DNA of 64,000 bases from contig NZ_JANHLC010000006.1 of assembly GCF_028682395.1 (NCBI RefSeq), positions 186,001-250,000 of the forward strand, written 5' to 3'. The position numbers were made by a program, and so were the translations under genes. The first letter of the stretch is position 1; each line of letters begins with the position of its first letter. The notes beneath the pieces are model-generated. The model saw only the letters and a program-made list of their open reading frames with translations, did not search any database and was not told the DNA's origin. Shown here piece by piece: positions 51,539-60,585 of the stretch. This DNA comes from Pseudomonas putida (lineage in GTDB: Bacteria > Pseudomonadota > Gammaproteobacteria > Pseudomonadales > Pseudomonadaceae).

Positions 51539-52297
51539 TTACGGCTCGCTGCGGCGGCGATTGACCTTGGCCATCGGCAACGGCAGCAGCTTGCCCATCG
51601 ACTCGCGCCGGGCCTGGCGCACGGGCCGCAGGCCCACGGCGATCTTGCGCGCGATCAGGAGATAGAAGCCGCCGCCGGCCAATTGCCAGCCTCCGGCCAA
51701 CCGTTCCCAGCCGGCCAGGCGCGTCTGCCAGACAGGCGAAGCCAGCGGCGGACGATAGCACCCGAAGCGGCGTTTCTCCAGCGCAAAGCCCAGCAGGTTC
51801 AGCCAGTCGGCCACGCGTGAAGGAGCAATGCACCGCGCCTGCGCCAGGGCATCGTGGGCGAACAGATGCCGCAGCCCCCAACTGCTCCAGGGATTGATGC
51901 CCAGGATCACCAGGTGCCCGCCCGGGCGCACGCTACTGGCGGCCTCACGCAGCAGACCATGGGGCGACAGGCAAAAATCCAGGCCATGCTGCAACACCAC
52001 CACGTCGGCGGCATGCTCACTGAGCGGCCAGGCCTGCTCTTCACAAACGATCTCGACCCCCGGCAGCGGCGCCCCGAGGCGAACATTACGTTGCACCTGC
52101 GGCGCGCTCGGCGGCTTTTGCGCGCCCGGCCCGTAATGCACCAGATACCCGCCGAAAAAACGCCCGAGCTCATCCTCGAGCATGCGCCGCTCTTCCTCCA
52201 GCAACAGCTGCCCGATGGGACTGGACAGCCAATCTCGCGCCGCGCTAATCAGCGCCAGCCACTCGGGGTCGGCTTGGGCGAAAGCCTTGTCGGTCAT
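51539..52297 (-). CDS. SAM-dependent methyltransferase
   Basis: A 252-residue class I methyltransferase-like protein starting at ATG 52297 (MTDKAFAQADPEWLALISA). The chain ADVVVLQHGLDFCLSPHGLLREAA, then GGHLVILGINPWSSWGLRH, matches the post-I and IV regions of the UbiE/BioC-like family; the GxGxG motif I is degenerate. A basic C-terminal tail (KVNRRRSEP) is present. It follows the Pseudomonas order gloB, methyltransferase, rnhA, dnaQ and is divergent from gloB. Confidence 0.85.
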   Translation of the reverse strand: MTDKAFAQADPEWLALISAARDWLSSPIGQLLLEEERRMLEDELGRFFGGYLVHYGPGAQKPPSAPQVQRNVRLGAPLPGVEIVCEEQAWPLSEHAADVVVLQHGLDFCLSPHGLLREAASSVRPGGHLVILGINPWSSWGLRHLFAHDALAQARCIAPSRVADWLNLLGFALEKRRFGCYRPPLASPVWQTRLAGWERLAGGWQLAGGGFYLLIARKIAVGLRPVRQARRESMGKLLPLPMAKVNRRRSEP

Positions 52298-52371
52298 GAA
52301 ATTCTCCAACTCGCCTAGATCGATCACAGGCTCTAAGATGCGCCATTGTTATCCGCTTGGCGAATTCCCTG

Positions 52372-53139
52372 ATGATACAGATCGATGCCCTCCCCGCCTT
52401 TACCGACAACTACATCTGGTTGTTGCGCGACCCGGCCCGCCAGCGCTGCGCCGTGGTCGATCCCGGTGACGCGGGCCCCGTGCTGGCCTGGCTCGAGGCA
52501 AATCCGGGCTGGCAGTTGGAGGACATCCTGATCACTCACCACCACTTCGATCATGTCGGTGGCGTGGAGCAACTCAAGCAACTCACCGGCGCCCGGGTCA
52601 TGGGGCCGGCCACGGAAAACATCCCTGGCCGCGACCTGGCACTGGGCGATGGCGACCAGGTCCAGGTACTTGGCCTGGATTTTTCGATCATTGGTGTTCC
52701 CGGCCATACCCTGGGGCATATCGCCTACTATCACGGCGAGCTGCTGTTTTGCGGCGATACCCTGTTTGCCGCCGGCTGCGGTCGCCTGTTCGAAGGCACG
52801 CCGCAGCAGATGTACGCCTCCCTCAGCCGCCTGGCCAGCCTACCGGCCTCGACACAGGTGTATTGCACCCATGAATACACCCTGAGCAACCTGCGCTTTG
52901 CCCTAGCCGTCGAGCCGGAAAATGCACATATCAGCGAACGCCTGGCGCAGGTCGCCGGCTGGCGTGCCGAGGGGCGCATCAGCCTGCCCTCCAACCTGGC
53001 CCTGGAAAAGCTCACCAACCCCTTTTTGCGGACCACCGAAACATCTGTTAAAGAAAAAGCGGACGAACGGAATGGCCTCGACAATCAGTCCCCAAGCGAG
53101 GTTTTTGCTACTTTGCGGACGTGGAAAGACAGCTTTTAA
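52372..53139 (+). CDS. gloB: Hydroxyacylglutathione hydrolase (glyoxalase II)
   Basis: A 255-residue binuclear zinc hydrolase that converts S-lactoylglutathione to lactate in methylglyoxal detoxification. The metallo-beta-lactamase motif THHHFDHVGG is present, with further metal ligands in GHTLGHIAY, FCGDTLF and CTHEYTLSN. ATG 52372 (MIQIDALPAFTDNYIW) is the family start. Confidence 0.97.
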   Translation: MIQIDALPAFTDNYIWLLRDPARQRCAVVDPGDAGPVLAWLEANPGWQLEDILITHHHFDHVGGVEQLKQLTGARVMGPATENIPGRDLALGDGDQVQVLGLDFSIIGVPGHTLGHIAYYHGELLFCGDTLFAAGCGRLFEGTPQQMYASLSRLASLPASTQVYCTHEYTLSNLRFALAVEPENAHISERLAQVAGWRAEGRISLPSNLALEKLTNPFLRTTETSVKEKADERNGLDNQSPSEVFATLRTWKDSF

Positions 53140-53239
53140 TAATTCCTAGCAATAGACTCGGAAATTTTGAATGGTTGACCATGTCCCACTCGGTTTCTAG
53201 AATCGGCCGACATTTTTGCCCGGAACTTACTTCCAGCCA

Positions 53240-54625
53240 ATGTCGTCATCTATACGTAGAACCTTTTCATCAGACACATTGACGCGGTTGGCTCAAGCCA
53301 TCGCAGTGGCTGTGTCCGCCACTTTGGCGGGCTGCCAGAGCATGGATCACTCGACGCAGGAAACCGTTGCGTCGACGCCCAGTATCAATACCCGAATCAA
53401 GCAAAAGCCTATCTGGCTCAGCGAAAAACCCAGCCCGCAAGTTCCGCAGGACGTCTGGGAGCGCATGCGCCAGGGCTTCCAATTGCAGGAAGGCCTGGGC
53501 GTCAATCCGCGCATTGAGCAACAACGCCTGTGGTTCGCTAGCAACCCTTCGTTTCTGGAAAACGCCGGCGAGCGCGGCAGCCTCTACATCCACTACATCG
53601 TCGAGCGACTCGAAGAGCGCAATATGCCGTTGGAGCTTGCGCTCCTGCCGGTCATTGAAAGCTCCTACAACCCGATGGCTTATTCGCCAGCCAAAGCGGT
53701 CGGCCTCTGGCAGTTTATTCCGTCCACCGGGCGCTACTTCAACCTGCGTCAAACGCGCTTCTACGACGGACGCAAGGACATCACGGCGTCCACCCTGGCA
53801 GCGATGAATTACCTGACGCGCCTACACGATATGTTCAACGGCGACTGGCTGCTGGCACTTGCCGCTTACAATGCCGGCGAAGGCACCGTCAGCCGGGCCA
53901 TCGAGCGCAATGAAAAGCTCGGCCTGCCGACCGACTACTGGAACCTGCCGCTGCCCCAGGAAACCCGCGACTACGTGCCCAAGTTGCTGGCCCTGTCCCA
54001 GGTGGTGCTGGCCCCGGCCGCCTATGGCGTGAACCTCAACCCGATCGCCAACGAGCCCTACTTCGAAGTCGTCGAACTCAAGATGCCGATGGACCTGTCC
54101 AAGGTCGCCGCCATTGCCGAGATCGACGAAGACGAGCTGTTCCAGCTCAACCCGGCATTCAAGCAGCGCACCACCATTGATGGCCCGCAGCATCTCTTGG
54201 TGCCCACCTCCAAAGCACAACTGCTGACCAGCAGCCTCTCGACTATGCGCCCTGAAGAGCTGATCAGCCAGCGCCCGCGCAAAGCGGTGTTCGAAGGCTC
54301 CGAGGGCAAGCTCAACCGCAGTTACCGGGTCAAGAATGGCGACAACCTGACCGTCATCGCCAAAGCCAACAAGGTCCAGGTGCATGACCTGCAGCGCTGG
54401 AACAATCTGACCGGGCACAACCTCAAGGTCGGCCAGACCCTGGTGATGCAGGACAACCGTCCCGCCACCAAGAAATCCACCCAGTACAAAGTGCGCAAGG
54501 GTGACTCGCTGTACATCGTGGCCAAGCGCTTCAATGTCGAGATGCAGCACCTCAAGCGCTGGAATCCGCGTACCGGCCAGGCACTCAAGCCGGGCCAGAT
54601 CCTGACCGTTTACCAGCCGCACTAA
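53240..54625 (+). CDS. mltD: Membrane-bound lytic murein transglycosylase D
   Basis: A 461-residue lipoprotein that cleaves peptidoglycan glycan strands. The start ATG 53240 gives a signal with lipobox LAGC. The SLT domain (about residues 110-270) contains the catalytic Glu in VIESSYNPMAYSPAKAVGLWQF and LAAYNAGEGTV. Two LysM peptidoglycan-binding domains follow near the C-terminus (YRVKNGDNLTVIAKA and YKVRKGDSLYIVAKR). Located after gloB as in P. aeruginosa. Confidence 0.96.
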   Translation: MSSSIRRTFSSDTLTRLAQAIAVAVSATLAGCQSMDHSTQETVASTPSINTRIKQKPIWLSEKPSPQVPQDVWERMRQGFQLQEGLGVNPRIEQQRLWFASNPSFLENAGERGSLYIHYIVERLEERNMPLELALLPVIESSYNPMAYSPAKAVGLWQFIPSTGRYFNLRQTRFYDGRKDITASTLAAMNYLTRLHDMFNGDWLLALAAYNAGEGTVSRAIERNEKLGLPTDYWNLPLPQETRDYVPKLLALSQVVLAPAAYGVNLNPIANEPYFEVVELKMPMDLSKVAAIAEIDEDELFQLNPAFKQRTTIDGPQHLLVPTSKAQLLTSSLSTMRPEELISQRPRKAVFEGSEGKLNRSYRVKNGDNLTVIAKANKVQVHDLQRWNNLTGHNLKVGQTLVMQDNRPATKKSTQYKVRKGDSLYIVAKRFNVEMQHLKRWNPRTGQALKPGQILTVYQPH

Positions 54626-54631
54626 ACCCAT

Positions 54632-54653
54632 GCCCGGCCAATATCTGCCGGGC
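54632..54653. terminator. Hairpin after mltD
   Basis: GCCCGGC (54632-54638) and GCCGGGC (54647-54653) with loop CAATATCT, 7 bp after the mltD stop. No T run, so only a possible terminator. Confidence 0.4.
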
Positions 54654-54817
54654 GCAAGCACCTTCCCCCCTATTATCCACGCCCCGGGCAGCCCTTGCCC
54701 GCCGGGCGCGAACAACGGTATCTGCCACACCACTGCGCGCGGCCTTTTTCCTGTCCAGACAAGCTGTTACTCTCCGAGGCCTATAGCCCAAGCCGCCTGG
54801 ATCGGATCTCTGACTTG

Positions 54818-56647
54818 ATGCGTCCCCTCCTCACGCTCTTCATCAGCCTGGCCTTGAGCTTTCCCGCAAGCGCGACAATCAGCGAAAGCCATGGTTATGC
54901 GCAGTTCGGCACGCTCAAGTACCCAGCCAAATTCACCCACTTCGACTGGGTCAACCCCGATGCGCCGAAAGGCGGGACATTGCGGGTCATGGCATTTGGC
55001 ACCTTCGATACGCTCAACCCCTACACGTTCAAGGGCACCAGCCCGGTCGCGACGCCGAACTTTCTGCAATACGGCGTCAACGAGCTCAATGAAACCCTGA
55101 TGGTCGGTACCGGCCAGTACGCCCCCTCGGGCGATGAGCCGACCGCCAGCTATGGCCTGATTGCCCGCACCGTGGAGTTCAGCGAGGACCGCAGTTGGGT
55201 GGTGTTCAACCTGCGTCCCGAAGCCCGCTTTCACGATGGCAGCCCCATCACAGCCTACGACGTGGCATTCTCCTATCGCCTGCTGTTGAAGGAAGGTCAC
55301 CCGCAATACCGGACCAACCTGCAGGAAGTGCAGCGCGTTGATGTACTCGGTCCGCAGCGCATCCGGTTTGTCTTCAAGCGCTCCGGCAACCCACTGCTGA
55401 TCCTGCGCCTGGGCGAGTTGCCAGTGCTGCCCCAGCACTACTGGAAAAACCGCGACTTCAAGGCCACCACCTTCGAGGCGCCCCTGGGCAGCGGGCCGTA
55501 CCGCATCAGCCAGGTCCAGCCGGGCCGCCAAGTGATCTTCGAGCGCGTCAAGGACTGGTGGGGCGCAGCGTTGCCGGTCAATCGCGGCAAGTACAATTTC
55601 GACCGGGTCGAGGTCGAGTTCTACCGCGACAGCGACGTCGCCTTCGAAGCCTTCAAGGCGGGCGAGTTCGATATCTATATCGAGCACCAGGCCAAGAACT
55701 GGGCCAATGGCTATAGCTTTCCGGCAGTGCGCCGTGGCGATGTGATCAAGGCGCAGATCCCCCACCAGATTCCTACCCAGACCCAGGGGCTGTTCATGAA
55801 CAGCCGCCGCGCCACCTTTGCCAATGCGCAACTGCGTGAAGCGCTGGGCCTGATGTTCGATTTCGAGTGGACCAACCGCACGCTCTTCAGCGGCGCCTAC
55901 CAGCGAGCCAGCAGCTACTACCCCAACAGCGAGTTCTCCGCCACGGGCCTGCCCCAGGGCCGGGAATGGCTGATGCTGTCGCCTTACCGCGAGCAACTGC
56001 CGGCCAAGCTTTTCACCCAGCCCTTTACCCTGGCCCAGACCGATGGCCGCGGCATCCCCCGCGAAACCCTGCGCCGCGCTCTCGGGTTGCTGGGTGAGGC
56101 CGGCTGGAAGCTGTCGGGCCAGCGCCTGGTCAACAGCAACGGCCAACCGTTGCGGTTCGAGATTCTGCTGGTCAACCCCAATCTGGAGCGAATCCTGCAG
56201 CCCTACGTGGAGAACCTCGCCAGCATCGGCATCGATGCCCGCCTGCGCACTGTCGACCGCGCCCAGTACAAACAGCGCCTGGACCAGTTCGACTTCGACA
56301 TGATCCTGATGACGCTCGACCAGACCCTCAGCCCGGGCCTGGAACAGTGGCAGTACTTTCATTCCAGCCAGGTCGGCGTCAAGGGCAGCAAAAACTACGC
56401 TGGCGTCGCCAACCCGGTGGTCGACCACCTGCTGGAACTGCTGCTTGCCGCCCAGACCCGTGACGAACAACTGGCGGCCGGCCGGGCCCTGGATCGCGTG
56501 CTGCTGTGGCAGCACTACAGCATTCCCAACTGGTACCTCAATTATCATCGCCTGGCCTACCGCAACAGGTTTGCCATGGTCACCACGCCGCCCTACACCC
56601 TGGGGTTGAGTGCCTGGTGGCTGAAGACTTCGGAGAAAGCCCCATGA
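54818..56647 (+). CDS. nppA1: ABC importer periplasmic binding protein 1 (peptidyl nucleoside/peptide)
   Basis: A 609-residue DppA/OppA-class (SBP family 5) protein. Signal peptide LLTLFISLALSFPASA; the mature N-terminus carries FDWVNPDAPKGGTLRVMAFG, and FHDGSPITAYDVAFSYRLLLKEG is the family signature. In P. aeruginosa the nppA1A2BCD importer takes up peptidyl-nucleoside antibiotics, and it resembles E. coli YejABEF for microcin C (from memory of that work). It follows mltD and is followed, with a 4-bp overlap, by the second binding protein. Confidence 0.9.
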   Translation: MRPLLTLFISLALSFPASATISESHGYAQFGTLKYPAKFTHFDWVNPDAPKGGTLRVMAFGTFDTLNPYTFKGTSPVATPNFLQYGVNELNETLMVGTGQYAPSGDEPTASYGLIARTVEFSEDRSWVVFNLRPEARFHDGSPITAYDVAFSYRLLLKEGHPQYRTNLQEVQRVDVLGPQRIRFVFKRSGNPLLILRLGELPVLPQHYWKNRDFKATTFEAPLGSGPYRISQVQPGRQVIFERVKDWWGAALPVNRGKYNFDRVEVEFYRDSDVAFEAFKAGEFDIYIEHQAKNWANGYSFPAVRRGDVIKAQIPHQIPTQTQGLFMNSRRATFANAQLREALGLMFDFEWTNRTLFSGAYQRASSYYPNSEFSATGLPQGREWLMLSPYREQLPAKLFTQPFTLAQTDGRGIPRETLRRALGLLGEAGWKLSGQRLVNSNGQPLRFEILLVNPNLERILQPYVENLASIGIDARLRTVDRAQYKQRLDQFDFDMILMTLDQTLSPGLEQWQYFHSSQVGVKGSKNYAGVANPVVDHLLELLLAAQTRDEQLAAGRALDRVLLWQHYSIPNWYLNYHRLAYRNRFAMVTTPPYTLGLSAWWLKTSEKAP

Positions 56648-58488
56648 TGCCTTTGCGTGCCTTGCTCGCACCCGCTTGCGGCCTGCTGTTCGCCGCCCTT
56701 GGTACCGTCGCCCAGGCGGCGCCGGATCACGCGATCACCCTCTACAGCGACCCGCCCAAGTACCCGGCCAACTTCAAGCATTTCGACTACGTCAACCCGG
56801 ATGCGCCCAAAGGCGGGACCTTCCGCCAGGCCGCCTTCGGTAGCTTCGACAGCCTCAACCCCTTCGTCAGCAAAGGCGTGCCCGCCGACGAAATCGGCCT
56901 GATCTACGACACCCTCGCCCGCCAGAGCCTCGATGAGCCGGTCACCGAGTACGGCCTGCTCGCCAGCCGCATCGAAAAAGCCCCGGACAACACCTGGGTA
57001 CGTTTCTACCTGCGTCCCGAAGCGCGCTTTCACGACGGTCACCCGGTGCGCGCCGAGGACGTGGTCTTTACCTTCCAGACCCTGATCAAGGACGGCGCTC
57101 CGATCTACCGCAATTACTACGCAGATGTCGCCGAGGTCATCGCCGAAGACCCGCTGCGTGTGCTGTTCAAATTCAAGCACGCCAACAATCGCGAGCTGCC
57201 GCTGATCCTCGGCCAACTGCCGGTGCTGCCCAAGCACTGGTGGGAGCACCGTGACTTTACCAAGGGCAATCTGGAGTTCCCCCTCGGCAGCGGGCCGTAC
57301 AAGGTCACCGAAGTCAAACCAGGGCGCTCGGTACGCTATGAGCGGGTCAAGGACTATTGGGGCAAGGATTTGCCGATCAACCGCGGGTTCTACAACTTCG
57401 ATGTGATGACCATCGACTACTACCGCGACAACACCGTGGCGCTCGAAGCCCTCAAGGCCGGCCAGTTCGACTACTGGCTGGAGATCAGCGCGAAGAACTG
57501 GGCAAACGCCTACAACACCCCCGCCGTGGCCCAGGGCCGGTTGATCAAGGAAGAACTCCCCAACGGCAACCCGACCGGCATGCAGGGCTTTGTGTTCAAT
57601 ACCCGCAAGCCGATTTTCCAGGATGTGCGCGTACGCCATGCCCTCAGCCTACTGCTCGACTTCGAGTGGACCAACAAGCAACTGTTCAACGGTGCCTATA
57701 CCCGCACCCGCAGCTATTTCGAGAACTCCGAAATGGCCGCTACCGGCCTGCCGGATGCCGATGAGCTGGCGATCCTCGAGCCCCTGCGCGGCAAGATTCC
57801 CGACGAGGTCTTTACCGACGCCTTCCAGCCATCGCTATGCGACGGCAGCGGCATGATCCGCGACCAGCAACGTCGGGCCTATCAGTTACTGCAGGAAGCC
57901 GGCTGGCGCATCGTCGATGACAAGATGGTGGACAGCAACGGCAAACCGGTGAAGATCGAGTTTTTGCTGGCCCAGACCGAATTCGAACGGGTGCTGCTGC
58001 CCTTCAAACGCAACCTCGCCGACCTGGGTATCGACCTGGAAATCCGCCGTGTCGATGTCTCTCAGTACATCAATCGCCTGCGCTCGCGCGACTTCGACAT
58101 GGTCGTGGGCAGCTTCCCCCAGTCGACGTCGCCGGGCAACGAGCAACGCGAGTACTGGAAGTCCTCCAGCGCCGACAATCCCGGCAGCCGCAACTATATC
58201 GGCCTCAAGGACCCGGCCATCGACAGCCTGGTCGAAGGCCTGATCAATGCCGACTCACGGCAAAGCCTGGTCACCCATGCCCGCGCCCTCGACCGCGCAC
58301 TGCAATGGGGCTTCTACGTCATCCCCAACTGGCACATCAAGACCTGGCGCGTGGCGTACTGGAACCATATCGGCCATCCAAAGGTGTCACCGCGCTACGA
58401 TGTCGGCACCAGCACCTGGTGGATAAAACCCGAAGCCAAGCCGGCAGCGGAAGTTCAGGCCACCGAAGCACCGGCCGTGGAGCAATAA
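56644..58488 (+). CDS. nppA2: ABC importer periplasmic binding protein 2
   Basis: A 614-residue paralogue of the previous protein, with the same N-terminal block FDYVNPDAPKGGTFRQAAFG and the segments FHDGHPVRAEDVVFTFQTL and GLPDADELAILEPLRG. The signal peptide is MMPLRALLAPACGLLFAAL. The start overlaps the nppA1 stop (ATGATG; ATG 56644 or 56647). Two binding proteins for one importer suggest either different substrate ranges or an evolving duplicate. It is 1 bp ahead of nppB. Confidence 0.9.
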   Translation: MMPLRALLAPACGLLFAALGTVAQAAPDHAITLYSDPPKYPANFKHFDYVNPDAPKGGTFRQAAFGSFDSLNPFVSKGVPADEIGLIYDTLARQSLDEPVTEYGLLASRIEKAPDNTWVRFYLRPEARFHDGHPVRAEDVVFTFQTLIKDGAPIYRNYYADVAEVIAEDPLRVLFKFKHANNRELPLILGQLPVLPKHWWEHRDFTKGNLEFPLGSGPYKVTEVKPGRSVRYERVKDYWGKDLPINRGFYNFDVMTIDYYRDNTVALEALKAGQFDYWLEISAKNWANAYNTPAVAQGRLIKEELPNGNPTGMQGFVFNTRKPIFQDVRVRHALSLLLDFEWTNKQLFNGAYTRTRSYFENSEMAATGLPDADELAILEPLRGKIPDEVFTDAFQPSLCDGSGMIRDQQRRAYQLLQEAGWRIVDDKMVDSNGKPVKIEFLLAQTEFERVLLPFKRNLADLGIDLEIRRVDVSQYINRLRSRDFDMVVGSFPQSTSPGNEQREYWKSSSADNPGSRNYIGLKDPAIDSLVEGLINADSRQSLVTHARALDRALQWGFYVIPNWHIKTWRVAYWNHIGHPKVSPRYDVGTSTWWIKPEAKPAAEVQATEAPAVEQ

Positions 58489-58489
58489 G

Positions 58490-59563
58490 ATGCTGGCGTA
58501 TATCTTTCGGCGTTTACTGCTGATCATTCCCACGCTGTTCGGCATTCTGCTGATCAACTTTCTGATCATCCAGGCCGCCCCCGGCGGTCCGGTGGAACAG
58601 ATGATCGCCAAGCTCGAAGGCTTCGAGGGCGCGACCAGCCGGATCGGCGGCGGCGGTGCCGAGGTTTCGGTCGCCGGCTCCAGCTACCGCGGCGCCCAGG
58701 GCCTGGACCCGGCACTGGTCAAGGAAATCGAGAAGATGTACGGCTTCGACAAATCGGCGCCGGAACGCTTGTGGATCATGATCAAGAACTATGCCCGCCT
58801 GGACTTCGGCGAGAGCTTTTTTCGCGACGCCAAGGTGATCGACCTGATCAAGGAAAAAATGCCGGTGTCCATTTCCCTGGGGCTCTGGAGCACGCTGATC
58901 ATGTACCTCGTATCAATCCCGCTGGGGATCGCCAAGGCTACGCGCCATGGCAGTCACTTCGATGTCTGGACCAGTTCGGCGATCATTGTCGGCTACGCCA
59001 TCCCCGCCTTCCTCTTCGCCATCCTGTTGATCGTGGTCTTTGCCGGCGGCAGTTATTTCGACTGGTTCCCGCTGCGCGGGCTGACCTCCAATGACTTCGA
59101 CCAGATGAGCCTGGGCGGCAAGATCCTCGATTACTTCTGGCACCTGGCGCTGCCTGTCACCGCCTTGGTGATCGGCAACTTCGCAACCATGACACTCCTG
59201 ACCAAGAACAGCTTTCTGGACGAGATCAACAAGCAGTACGTGGTCACCGCCAAGGCCAAGGGCCTGACCCGCAACCGCGTGCTGTACGGCCACGTGTTTC
59301 GCAATGCGATGTTGCTGGTGATCGCCGGCTTCCCATCGGCCTTTATCGGGATCTTCTTCACCGGCTCGCTGCTGGTCGAGGTGATCTTCTCCCTCGACGG
59401 CCTGGGCCTGATGAGTTTTGAAGCGGCGATCAACCGTGATTACCCGGTGGTCTTCGGCACGCTGTTTATCTTCACCTTGCTCGGCCTGGTGGTGAAACTG
59501 ATCGGCGACCTCACCTACACCCTGGTCGACCCGCGTATCGACTTCGAAAGCCGGGAGCATTGA
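58490..59563 (+). CDS. nppB: ABC importer permease (DppB/YejB type)
   Basis: A 357-residue inner-membrane permease with six membrane helices and the cytoplasmic EAA loop (TLLTKNSFLDEINKQYVVTAKAKGLTRN). N-terminal start AYIFRRLLLIIPTLFGILLINFLII is typical of oligopeptide permease B subunits. Works with NppC and the ATPase NppD. A single base separates it from nppA2. Confidence 0.95.
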   Translation: MLAYIFRRLLLIIPTLFGILLINFLIIQAAPGGPVEQMIAKLEGFEGATSRIGGGGAEVSVAGSSYRGAQGLDPALVKEIEKMYGFDKSAPERLWIMIKNYARLDFGESFFRDAKVIDLIKEKMPVSISLGLWSTLIMYLVSIPLGIAKATRHGSHFDVWTSSAIIVGYAIPAFLFAILLIVVFAGGSYFDWFPLRGLTSNDFDQMSLGGKILDYFWHLALPVTALVIGNFATMTLLTKNSFLDEINKQYVVTAKAKGLTRNRVLYGHVFRNAMLLVIAGFPSAFIGIFFTGSLLVEVIFSLDGLGLMSFEAAINRDYPVVFGTLFIFTLLGLVVKLIGDLTYTLVDPRIDFESREH

Positions 59564-59564
59564 G

Positions 59565-60584
59565 ATGAAACTATCCCCCCTCAATCGCCGCCGCTTCGAA
59601 CTGTTCAAGGCCAACAAACGGGGCTGGTGGTCGCTGTGGCTGTTCCTGCTGCTGTTTGTCGCCAGCCTGGGCGCTGAACTGATCGCCAACGACAAACCCC
59701 TGGCTATCCACTATGACGGCGGTTGGTACTTCCCGGCGCTCAAGCGCTACCCGGAGACCACCTTTGGCGGCGAATTCCCCCTGGAAGCCAACTACAAGAG
59801 CCCCTATATCCGCGAGCTGCTGGCCGCCAAGGACGCCTGGACACTCTGGGCGCCGATCCCGTTCAGCTACCAAAGCATCAACTATGACCTCAAGGTCCCG
59901 GCGCCGGCCCCGCCGTCGCGGGACAACTGGCTGGGTACCGACGACCAGGGCCGCGATGTACTCGCCCGGGTGATCTACGGCTTTCGGATCTCGGTGCTGT
60001 TCGCCCTGACGCTGACCATTCTCAGCTCGATCATCGGGGTCATCGCCGGCGCGCTGCAGGGTTTCTACGGCGGCTGGGTCGACCTGGCCGGGCAACGCTT
60101 CCTGGAAATCTGGTCAGGGCTGCCGGTGCTGTACCTGCTGATCATCCTGGCCAGCTTCGTGCAGCCCAACTTCTGGTGGCTGCTGGGCATCATGCTGCTG
60201 TTCTCCTGGATGAGCCTGGTGGATGTGGTGCGCGCCGAGTTCCTGCGCGGCCGCAACCTGGAGTACGTGCGCGCAGCACGGGCCCTGGGCATGCAGAACG
60301 GGGCCATCATGTTCCGTCATATCCTGCCCAATGCCATGGTCTCCACCATGACCTTCATGCCTTTTATCCTCACCGGCGCCATCGGCACCCTGACGGCCCT
60401 GGACTTCCTTGGCTTTGGCCTGCCCCCGGGCGCGCCGTCCCTGGGCGAACTGGTCGCCCAGGGCAAATCCAATCTGCAAGCGCCCTGGCTGGGCATCAGC
60501 GCCTTCGCCGTCCTGGCGATCATGCTGAGCCTGCTGGTGTTTATCGGCGAGTCCGCCCGCGATGCCTTCGACCCGAGAAAATGA
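59565..60584 (+). CDS. nppC: ABC importer permease (DppC/YejE type)
   Basis: A 339-residue permease with a long periplasmic loop after the first helix (residues 40-120), then LGTDDQGRDVLARVIYGFRISVLFAL and the EAA loop EFLRGRNLEYVRAARALGMQNG. The combination is typical of YejE-type subunits. Starts 1 bp after nppB ends. Confidence 0.95.
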   Translation: MKLSPLNRRRFELFKANKRGWWSLWLFLLLFVASLGAELIANDKPLAIHYDGGWYFPALKRYPETTFGGEFPLEANYKSPYIRELLAAKDAWTLWAPIPFSYQSINYDLKVPAPAPPSRDNWLGTDDQGRDVLARVIYGFRISVLFALTLTILSSIIGVIAGALQGFYGGWVDLAGQRFLEIWSGLPVLYLLIILASFVQPNFWWLLGIMLLFSWMSLVDVVRAEFLRGRNLEYVRAARALGMQNGAIMFRHILPNAMVSTMTFMPFILTGAIGTLTALDFLGFGLPPGAPSLGELVAQGKSNLQAPWLGISAFAVLAIMLSLLVFIGESARDAFDPRK

Positions 60585-60585
60585 G

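Noticed and set aside
54767..56671. 634-codon minus-strand open frame
   Set aside because: Antisense to nppA1; no start signal or domain.
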